NCBI RefSeq assembly: GCF_001575205.1
Contig: NZ_LSRE01000012.1
Location: 62,001-126,000 of the forward strand
Source of the DNA: Tsukamurella pseudospumae
GTDB taxonomy: Bacteria; Actinomycetota; Actinomycetes; Mycobacteriales; Mycobacteriaceae
DNA: 64,000 nt
Reading direction: 5' to 3'
Numbering within the stretch: position 1 is the first letter of the stretch; each line of letters begins with the position of its first letter. This document shows positions 54,796-64,000 of this stretch, in pieces. The notes under the pieces were generated by a model. It did not search any database, was not told the DNA's origin, and was given only the letters and a program-made list of their open reading frames with translations. Position numbers and translations under genes: made by a program.

Positions 54796-55879
54796 GCACG
54801 ACGATCGATCGGACGGACGTGGCGAAGAAGCCGCCGATCCAGCCCGGCTTGCGCTTCGGCACCGTCGTCTCCTTCGTGTGGCGACCCTGGCCCGTGATCG
54901 TCACCGCGATCATCGCGGCGGTGGCCTTCGTCGCGTTCTGCGCCAGCATCCGGATCGGCGCCTTCCCGCTCACCTTCGGCGAGGTGCTGCAGGCCCTCGT
55001 CGGCCGCGGCGACTCGATGACGCACTTCATCATCATGGAGCTGCGGATGCCGCGGGCACTGGTCGCGATCATCGTGGGCGCGGCGCTCGGCATGTCCGGG
55101 GCGATCGTCCAGTCGATCGCCCGTAACGCGCTGGCCAGCCCCGACATCCTCGGCATCACCGCCGGCGCGGGCGTGGCGGCGGTCTTCCTCGTGACCTCCA
55201 CGGGCACCCTCGCCACGACGCTCAACAACGGTGTCGGACTGCCGATCGTCGCGCTCGCGGGTGGTCTCGCCACCGGCGCACTCGTGTACCTGTTGGCCGT
55301 GCGCGGCGGGGTCGACGGCATGCGGCTCATCCTCGTCGGCATCGCGATCACCGCGCTGATGCGCGCGCTCATCGACTGGATGCTGGTGCGCGCCGACATC
55401 CGCGATGTGGCCCGCGCCCAGGCGTGGCTGGTCGGCTCACTGGAGAGCCGCAGCTGGACCGACGTGTGGTCGGCGCTGGGGATCGCGGTCCCCGCGGTGA
55501 TCCTGGCCCTCGGTGCGGCGTTCGCACTGCGCGCCGTGCAGCTCGGCGACGACGTGGCCCTCGGCCTCGGCGTGCGCCTCGGCTGGACCCGGGCGATCCT
55601 GCTCATCGCGGCGGTCCTGCTCGCGGCGGCCGGCGTCTCCGCCGCCGGACCGATCGCGTTCGTCGCGTTCGTCTCCCCGCAGCTCGCGATGCGGCTCACC
55701 AGGCTGCCCACGCCACCGCTCATCCCGTCCGCGTTCATGGGCGCGGCACTGCTGGCCTGCGCCGACCTCGTCGCCCGCACCCTGTTCTCCGTCGCGCTGC
55801 CCGTGGGCATCGTGACCGCCGCCGTGGGCGGCCCGTTCCTCGTCTACCTGCTCGTCCGCCAGAACCTCAAGGGGGCCAA

Positions 55880-55883
<4 letters not shown>
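54792..55883 (+). CDS. FecCD-family iron-siderophore permease 2
   Basis: The 363-residue polytopic permease shows LRMPRALVAIIVGAALGMSG followed by AIVQSIARNALASPDILGIT, GVDGMRLILVGIAITALMRA, and GPIAFVAFVSPQLAMRLTRL. It is the partner of the preceding permease. The start ATG 54792 overlaps permease 1; the end overlaps the ATPase by GTGA. Confidence 0.94.
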
Positions 55884-59091
<3,208 letters not shown>

Positions 59092-60072
59092 CTACCCCTC
59101 GTACCTGGCCGCGGGCGCCGACCACACCTGGCCCAGCGACGGCGCGAACCACTGGTTGTAGAGGCGCATCCACGTGCCGTCGAAGGCCATCCGCAGCAGC
59201 ACCCCATTGATGAAACGTACGAGGTCCGGTCGGTTCTTCCCGATCCCGACGGCGTAGTACTCGAGGCCCATGGACGGCCCCGTCAGCGTCAGGTTCGGGT
59301 CCTGCTGCCCCAGCCCGGCGAGGATGGCGTCGTCGGTCGAGACGGCGTCGACCTGCGACTGCTGCAGCATCACCAGGCAGTCCGACCACGAATCCGCGGC
59401 GACCACGCTCGCGCTCGGCACGAGTCGCCGCACCCGGTCGAGCGAGGTGGTGCCGCGCACCTCGCACACCCGCCGCCCGGACAGGTCGCCGACCGTGTTG
59501 ATCGGAGCGCCGCGCGGCGCGAGGATCCGCTGCTGCGCGATGAAGTAGGTGGCGGAGAAGGCCACCGTCCTGGCGCGGTCGCAGGTCGCGGACATGGTCT
59601 TGACCACGATGTCGACGGTGCCGTCCTCGAGTGCCTTCTGGCGATCCGCGGTCGAGAGGATCCGGAAGTGGATCCGGTTCGGGTCGCCGAAGATCGCGGC
59701 GGCGATCTGGTGCGCGATGTCGGCGTCGAAACCCTTGATCTCGCCCGTGATCGGATCGCGGAAGGACAGCAGGTTCGACCCGATGTCGATGCCGACGATG
59801 AGCCGGCCGCGATCGTGGATGGTCGCCATCGTGGTGCCGGGGACCATCTGGCCCGCGGGCGGCAGGCCCGACGGTGCCAGGGTACCGGGGCACATGGACA
59901 CCTCGGCGGGGATCGGGGCGTCGGTGGGGACGACCGACCCGGAACCCGGCACCGGCTGGGAGTACGCCGTGACCGCGTCGCCCGGGGCCTCGGGAGCCGA
60001 TACCACGCACCCCGTCGACGCGAGGGCGACGGCCGTGCCGAGGGCGATTCCGCCGAGCAGCCTGCGCATCAT
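59092..60072 (-). CDS. glnH: Glutamine/aspartate-binding lipoprotein GlnH
   Basis: The 326-residue lipoprotein has a signal ending ASTGC and an extracellular solute-binding family 3 domain (IHDRGRLIVGIDIGSNLLSF, DPITGEIKGFDADIAHQIAA, LEDGTVDIVVKTMSATCDRA, VRGTTSLDRVRRLVPSA). In mycobacteria GlnH binds aspartate or glutamate and, with GlnX, signals nutrient availability to PknG. It overlaps glnX by ATGA and touches pknG. Confidence 0.93.
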   Translation of the reverse strand: MMRRLLGGIALGTAVALASTGCVVSAPEAPGDAVTAYSQPVPGSGSVVPTDAPIPAEVSMCPGTLAPSGLPPAGQMVPGTTMATIHDRGRLIVGIDIGSNLLSFRDPITGEIKGFDADIAHQIAAAIFGDPNRIHFRILSTADRQKALEDGTVDIVVKTMSATCDRARTVAFSATYFIAQQRILAPRGAPINTVGDLSGRRVCEVRGTTSLDRVRRLVPSASVVAADSWSDCLVMLQQSQVDAVSTDDAILAGLGQQDPNLTLTGPSMGLEYYAVGIGKNRPDLVRFINGVLLRMAFDGTWMRLYNQWFAPSLGQVWSAPAARYEG

Positions 60073-61406
60073 CGGTACTCCCTCACCCGGGGGTAGAAGC
60101 CGGCGGCGACGCCCGCCGCCGCCAGCACGCACAGCACGAAGGCGCTGGGGCCGGAGAACGCGATGGCGAAGCGTGCCGTGTTGACGTTGTCCCGGTACAG
60201 GGTTCGGGCCCGGTCGATCGCAGCGGTGAGGTGCTCGTCGAGCGAGCGGTAGGCCACGGCCGCGGAGCCGGGGTCCGAGCCGATGGCGAGCCGCGTCGCG
60301 CCCAGGTAGTCGCCCGTGGCCTCCCGCGCGGCGATCTGTTGGTGCGCGGAGATCCAGTGCGCGGCGTCGGCCCTGGCGGCCTCGACCGCCGCGGAGATCT
60401 CGGCGTCGGGCGTACCCAGCGACTCGAGCTCGGACTGCGCCTGCTGCAGGGTCTCGGCGAAGGCGCTCGGTGGTACACCTCGTCCGGCGCCGCGCTGCAC
60501 GAGCGCCATGGTCTCCATCGAGCGCGCCTTCTGGGTGAGGGTCCGGGCCTGCGACAGCGCGTCCACCGCTGCGGTGCCGCGCTGCTCGGCGCGCAGGGAG
60601 TAGGTCGACGATGCGAGGCCCGCGACCGCCACCCATGTCAGGGCGATGGTGAGCGCCGCCGCAGCGACGACCAGCCCGCGATTGATCCGGCGCTGGGTGC
60701 GGCGTGCGAGGTATTCGTGTGTGAGCAGCAACGATGCGAGCGCGATCCCGAGCACACCGAACACGGCCCAGGGCGGCGAGGCGAACTTCGCGTGCGTGTC
60801 TCGGAGGTTCTCCGTCTCCTCGCGGTAGAAGCTCTCCGCGGCCGGCAGGAGGGTGTCCTGCATGAGGGTCGAGGCGGTCGCGAGATAGGCCGCCGCCACC
60901 GAGTTGTCGAGCCGGTTGTTGGTGCGGGCCGTCTCGACGAGGCCGGTGTACACGGGGAGGTTCATCGCGATGGTGTCGAGGTTGCCGTGCGCGCGCCCGT
61001 CCTCGGGCGGCAGGCTGGTGGCGGAGGTGATGAGCGCCTTGCCCGCGGTGGCGACGGCGAGGCTGTAGCTGCTCTGGATCTCGTCGGACGGGAGGCCGCC
61101 GGCGACGAAGGCCGCGTTCGCGGACTCGTTCGCCGCGGACAGAGAGCTGTAGAGCACCTGGGCGGCGTGGGCGCGCGGCTCGTAGTCGGCGAGGTTCTGC
61201 TGCAGCACCTCGGTGCGCGAAAGCTGCACGGCCGAGGTGAACCATCCGGTGAACAGGCACATGGTGATGAGCACCAGGGTCATCGACACGAGCTTGCCGG
61301 GGCTGGAGGTGAAGAACTCACGGAGCTCGCCGAAAACCGATGACTCGGGGAAGGATCGGAGGCGCAGGGACGACAGCTGCCGATTCTTCGACGCCTGGGC
61401 TGTCAC
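60069..61406 (-). CDS. glnX: GlnX-like membrane sensor (Rv0412c homologue)
   Basis: The 445-residue protein has four hydrophobic segments (LVSMTLVLITMCLFTGWFTS near residue 45, two mid-protein around 215 and 255, and one near the C-terminus, FAIAFSGPSAFVLCVLAAAG). Long helical extracellular-type domains lie between them, like methyl-accepting sensors. In mycobacteria GlnX relays GlnH ligand binding to PknG. GTG 61406 is chosen because AGGAAGGAG precedes it by 6 bp; GTG 61430 upstream has no such site. It overlaps glnH. Confidence 0.88.
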   Translation of the reverse strand: MTAQASKNRQLSSLRLRSFPESSVFGELREFFTSSPGKLVSMTLVLITMCLFTGWFTSAVQLSRTEVLQQNLADYEPRAHAAQVLYSSLSAANESANAAFVAGGLPSDEIQSSYSLAVATAGKALITSATSLPPEDGRAHGNLDTIAMNLPVYTGLVETARTNNRLDNSVAAAYLATASTLMQDTLLPAAESFYREETENLRDTHAKFASPPWAVFGVLGIALASLLLTHEYLARRTQRRINRGLVVAAAALTIALTWVAVAGLASSTYSLRAEQRGTAAVDALSQARTLTQKARSMETMALVQRGAGRGVPPSAFAETLQQAQSELESLGTPDAEISAAVEAARADAAHWISAHQQIAAREATGDYLGATRLAIGSDPGSAAVAYRSLDEHLTAAIDRARTLYRDNVNTARFAIAFSGPSAFVLCVLAAAGVAAGFYPRVREYR

Positions 61407-61557
61407 CGTCTGCTCCTTCCTGAAGTTCACCCTCCGGCCGAGGTCGGGCCACTACGGACAACGTGCTTCGACCCTATCGCGCGACCCCACTGGATCGGCG
61501 CGCATGACGCGCTTTGTCCTCGCCCGAGTCCGCGGTTCGTCGGCTACGGTGGGGTGC

Positions 61558-62028
61558 ATGTTGGGTGACGGGAACGGCTGGGTGCGCGACCCGGACGGTT
61601 CCCGGTTCTGGGGCCGGTTCGGCGCGGCGGGTCTGTTGGCTCTGTCGCCCGACGAGAGCAGCGTGTTACTGCAGCACCGAGCGTGGTGGAGTCATCAGGG
61701 CGGCACGTGGGCGCTGCCCGGCGGCGCGCGCGACTCGCACGAGTCCGCCGCCGACGCAGCACTCCGCGAGGCCTTCGAGGAGACGGGCCTGCCGCCCACT
61801 TCTCTGGAGGTGCTGTCCGAGGTGGTCACCGCCCGCTCCGCCGTCGGGTGGACCTATACGACGGTGCTGGCCCGTCTCGTCGAGCCGCGCGAGCTGGTGC
61901 CGAACGAGGAGTCCACCGCCCTCGAGTGGGTCGCACTGGGCTCCGTCACCGACCGCAAACTGCATCCGGCCTTCGCCACCGCCTGGCCGGAACTGCAGGT
62001 CCAGGTCCGCGCTCTCGCCGGCGAGTAG
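61558..62028 (+). CDS. mutT3: MutT3-like Nudix hydrolase
   Basis: The 156-residue Nudix protein contains the box GGARDSHESAADAALREAFE followed by ETGL (GxxxxxExxxxxxxREUxEExGU). In M. tuberculosis MutT3 (Rv0413), at the same syntenic position, hydrolyses oxidised nucleotides. The start ATG 61558 is preceded by a -10-like TACGGT (61545-61550) and no ribosome-binding site, suggesting a leaderless transcript. It is convergent with thiE across a long intergenic region. Confidence 0.9.
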   Translation: MLGDGNGWVRDPDGSRFWGRFGAAGLLALSPDESSVLLQHRAWWSHQGGTWALPGGARDSHESAADAALREAFEETGLPPTSLEVLSEVVTARSAVGWTYTTVLARLVEPRELVPNEESTALEWVALGSVTDRKLHPAFATAWPELQVQVRALAGE

Positions 62029-62374
62029 CCGCCCCGCCTCCTCCAGTCGGCGTGGAGTGTCTTTGCGCGCAGTCATACGCGGGCTGTATGCCCATGTTTG
62101 CGCAGCTCAGTGGCCTGCTTCTTCGGAGCGTTATGCAGGGCGCGAATACCGCTGCTGCTGAGACGGCGGGTGTGAGGCCGTGGCTGTCGAACCTTGCCCG
62201 GTGCGCGCCGGCGTGGCGTCGCCACTCAACATCTTTCGAAGCGTTCTGCGACGAATCGGGCCGATCCCGTCGCAGAACGCTTCGAAAGATGTCGCATACC
62301 GTGGCCCACGCGGTGCCGAGTCCCCCCCACGGAACGCCCGATCTCCCACCCCGAACGAAATTGTCCGTGAGCGA
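62029..62374. other. 346-bp intergenic region between mutT3 and thiE
   Basis: No convincing gene is present; short frames on both strands here only reflect a large inverted repeat. Its left part is less GC-rich than its surroundings (for example CATACGCGGGCTGTATG near 62074, itself a small dyad). The 25-bp perfect inverted repeat at 62229-62292 dominates it. Confidence 0.6.
62229..62292. repeat. 25-bp perfect inverted repeat with 14-nt loop
   Basis: The left arm (62229-62253, beginning ACATCTTTCGAAGCG) and the right arm (62268-62292, ending CGCTTCGAAAGATGT) are perfect reverse complements. The 14-nt loop contains a further ATCGG-G-CCGAT dyad. It lies between two convergent genes, so it may be a bidirectional terminator, but its length and perfection also fit a mobile palindrome or a protein-binding site. 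Confidence 0.85.
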
Positions 62375-63040
62375 TCAGCCGAGGGCGGCCTTGAGGGCGC
62401 GGGCGGCGGCCTCGGGGTCCGCAGCGGCGGTGATGGCGCGGACCACGACGATCGCGTTCGCGCCCGCGGCGGTCACCTCCGGTACGCGCTCGAGGTCGAT
62501 GCCGCCGATGGCGAACCACCTTCGCGCGGGAGCGGCGGCCGCCGTCTCGCGGACCAGCGGCAGGCCCGGCGCGAACCGGCCGGGCTTGGTGGGGGTCGGC
62601 CAGCACGGGCCGGTGCAGAAGTAGTCGACGCCGTCCTCGACCGCCGCGGACCGGGCCTGCGCGGCGTCGTGCGTCGACCGGCCGATGACGACGTCCGGTC
62701 CCACGATCGCGCGCGCGACGGGAACCGGCAGGTCGTCCTGGCCCAGGTGCAGCACGTCGGCACGGGCACCGAGCGCGATGTCGGCGCGGTCGTTCACCGC
62801 GATCAGCGCGCCGTGCTCGTGGGCGATCTCCCGCAGCTGCGCCACGATCTCGATCTCCTGCGCAGCCTCGAGCGCTCCGAACTCGCGTTCACCCGCCGAG
62901 CCCTTGTCGCGGAGTTGCACGATGTCGACGCCGCCGCGCAGCGCCGCCGCCACGAACTCCGCCAGGTCTCCGCGCTCGCGACGTGCGTCGGTGCACAGGT
63001 ACAGGGAGGAGGAGGCGAGCCGCTCGCGTGGGGAGACCAT
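62375..63040 (-). CDS. thiE: Thiamine-phosphate synthase ThiE
   Basis: The 221-residue TIM-barrel protein shows [58 protein letters not shown] and [18 protein letters not shown], all conserved in ThiE. It joins the thiazole and pyrimidine moieties to thiamine phosphate. It diverges from thiO, with a -10-like TAGGGT just before the ATG at 63040 and no clear ribosome-binding site, so it may be leaderless and not under the riboswitch. Confidence 0.95.
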   Translation of the reverse strand: MVSPRERLASSSLYLCTDARRERGDLAEFVAAALRGGVDIVQLRDKGSAGEREFGALEAAQEIEIVAQLREIAHEHGALIAVNDRADIALGARADVLHLGQDDLPVPVARAIVGPDVVIGRSTHDAAQARSAAVEDGVDYFCTGPCWPTPTKPGRFAPGLPLVRETAAAAPARRWFAIGGIDLERVPEVTAAGANAIVVVRAITAAADPEAAARALKAALG

Positions 63041-63080
63041 GCCCCAACCCTAGGCGCCGGGAGTAGGGTGGCGGACGTAC

Positions 63081-63170
63081 ACACGGGAGTCCCGAGGTCG
63101 CGGGGCTGAGAGTGGGGCACGCGCCGCCCCTGACCGTCAGACCTGATCCGGGTAATGCCGGCGAAGGAAG
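63081..63170 (+). ncRNA. TPP riboswitch (THI element)
   Basis: The sequence contains the conserved GGGGCTGAGA (63102-63111) and ACCTGATCCGGGTAATGCCG followed by GCGAAGGAAG, the invariant parts of the thiamine pyrophosphate aptamer. The AAGGAAGG ribosome-binding site of thiO lies at its 3' end, so ligand binding should block translation. It represses thiO (and thiSG beyond the window) when thiamine is plentiful. Confidence 0.95.
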
Positions 63171-63176
63171 GATCCC

Positions 63177-64000
63177 GTGCGGATGAACAAGAGCGTGTCG
63201 GTCGTGGGCGGCGGAACCGTCGGCCTCACTGTGGCGTGGTCGCTGGCGCGCCGGGGGTGCGCCGTCACCGTCGTCGATCCGGAGCCCGGTTCCGGGGCGT
63301 CCTGGGTCGCGGGCGGCATGATCGCCCCGTACTCGGAAGCGTGGCCGGGGGAGGAGGAGCTGTACGCCCTCGGCGTCGAATCCCTCGGACTGTGGGCCGA
63401 TTTCGCAGCAGCCCTCCAGCCCTACGCCGACGGTCCGCTGATCACCGCCCGCGGCACCGTCTGGCTGGCGATGGACGACGGGGACGCCGCCGACCTCGCG
63501 ACCGTCACGGCCGCCGTCGGCGACGACGAGTTGTTCGGGCCGCTGCGCCCGTCGGTCGCGATCCGGACGGTGCCCGGTGCGGCCCCGCGGATCCGGGCCG
63601 CCGCGACGGCACCGCGGGAGATCGCCGTCGACAACCGCCTCGTGCACCGCGCCCTGTCGGCGGCCTGCGCCGACGCCGGGGTCGCGTTCCGGGCGGACGC
63701 CGTCGGCGGACCGTCGGGCCTGGAGGACCTGGGCGGCGATGCCGTGATCGTCTGTGCGGGTTCGGCTTCCGGGGCCCTGGCTGCGGACCTGAAGGTCCGC
63801 CCCGTCAAGGGGGAGGTGGTGCGGCTGCGGTGCGGCCCGTCCTGTCTGCCCCCGCCGACGGTGACCGTCCGGGCCCGCGTGCACGGCCGGCAGGTGTACG
63901 TGGTGCCGCGCCCCGACGGCGTGGTCGTCGGGGCCACCCAGTACGAGAACGACCGCGACCTCGCGCCCCGCGTCGGCCCGGTGGTGGACCTGCTCGACGA
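63177..64000 (+). CDS. thiO: Glycine oxidase ThiO (3' end outside the window)
   Basis: The 274 visible codons encode an FAD-dependent DAO-family oxidase: VSVVGGGTVGLTVAWSLARR (FAD Rossmann motif), CAVTVVDPEPGSGASWVAGG, MIAPYSEAWPGEEELYALGV, PVKGEVVRLR. It oxidises glycine to the imine used for the thiazole ring of thiamine. GTG 63177 has AAGGAAGG 5-6 bp upstream within the riboswitch; ATG 63183 is two codons later. thiS and thiG are expected beyond base 64000. Confidence 0.94.
   Translation, partial: MRMNKSVSVVGGGTVGLTVAWSLARRGCAVTVVDPEPGSGASWVAGGMIAPYSEAWPGEEELYALGVESLGLWADFAAALQPYADGPLITARGTVWLAMDDGDAADLATVTAAVGDDELFGPLRPSVAIRTVPGAAPRIRAAATAPREIAVDNRLVHRALSAACADAGVAFRADAVGGPSGLEDLGGDAVIVCAGSASGALAADLKVRPVKGEVVRLRCGPSCLPPPTVTVRARVHGRQVYVVPRPDGVVVGATQYENDRDLAPRVGPVVDLLD

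Noticed and set aside
62131-62349. Small open frames on both strands over the 25-bp inverted repeat
   Set aside because: Both strands give the same peptide (FEAFCD..RRRTLRKM) because the DNA is palindromic; no start signals support them.

Overview
The window is 64 kb of very GC-rich DNA (about 70 percent by eye) with dense, often overlapping genes (ATGA, GTGA and TGATG junctions) and many GTG starts. It holds a KstR/Mce4 steroid-uptake locus, IrtAB iron uptake, coenzyme F420-dependent glucose-6-phosphate dehydrogenase, PknG and an Mtb12-like antigen. These place it in the Mycobacteriales; the mix suggests Tsukamurella or a close relative (Gordonia, Rhodococcus), but the genus is a guess. It reads as chromosome. 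I saw no phage, plasmid, CRISPR, tRNA or rRNA.

Bases 1-16,700 form a sterol/steroid locus. An IclR regulator (cut by the window edge), a TetR regulator and a cytochrome P450 lie beside hsaG-hsaF, a 3Fe-4S ferredoxin and hsaE (lower meta-cleavage pathway, giving pyruvate and propionyl-CoA). A two-domain acyl-CoA dehydrogenase (FadE34-like) closes a complete yrbE4AB-mce4ABCDEF import operon, and kstR stands beside it. Four sequences fit the KstR operator consensus TnnAACnnGTTnnA, one upstream of each transcription unit. A separate 19-bp palindrome occurs at the start of iclR and again in the P450/hsaG divergent promoter.

Bases 16,700-26,100 hold dTDP-rhamnose genes (rmlB on one strand, rmlAC diverging on the other) separated by a PaaX-like regulator, a saccharopine-dehydrogenase-like oxidoreductase and a membrane-anchored hydrolase. 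Then come an ECF42-type sigma factor with its DGPF partner and a recognisable ECF42 promoter, an M1 aminopeptidase and a GNAT acetyltransferase.

Bases 26,100-38,100 are accessory: a 1,302-residue Pls/PosA-type nonribosomal peptide synthetase diverging from an HSL-family esterase, a secreted CxC protein, an ABC exporter with an Mtb12-like secreted protein, a methyltransferase-cupin-regulator operon, an ankyrin lipoprotein with a deaminase, and a MerR-VOC pair. Two of these units carry IdeR/DtxR-like boxes.

Bases 38,100-46,700 contain irtA-irtB behind a strong IdeR box, another ABC exporter, an M19 dipeptidase and a short SpoIID-domain protein. Bases 46,700-64,000 keep the order known from M. 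tuberculosis Rv0407-Rv0415 (fgd1, pta, ackA, pknG, glnH, glnX, mutT3, thiE, thiO). A class III cyclase and a four-gene Fe-siderophore ABC importer are inserted between ackA and pknG. A TPP riboswitch precedes thiO.

Features with no assigned function include a 70-bp dispersed hairpin repeat (two copies), a 25-bp perfect inverted repeat, an abundant GCACCGTCG-type word, and an 18-codon upstream reading frame that mimics the start of HsaG.
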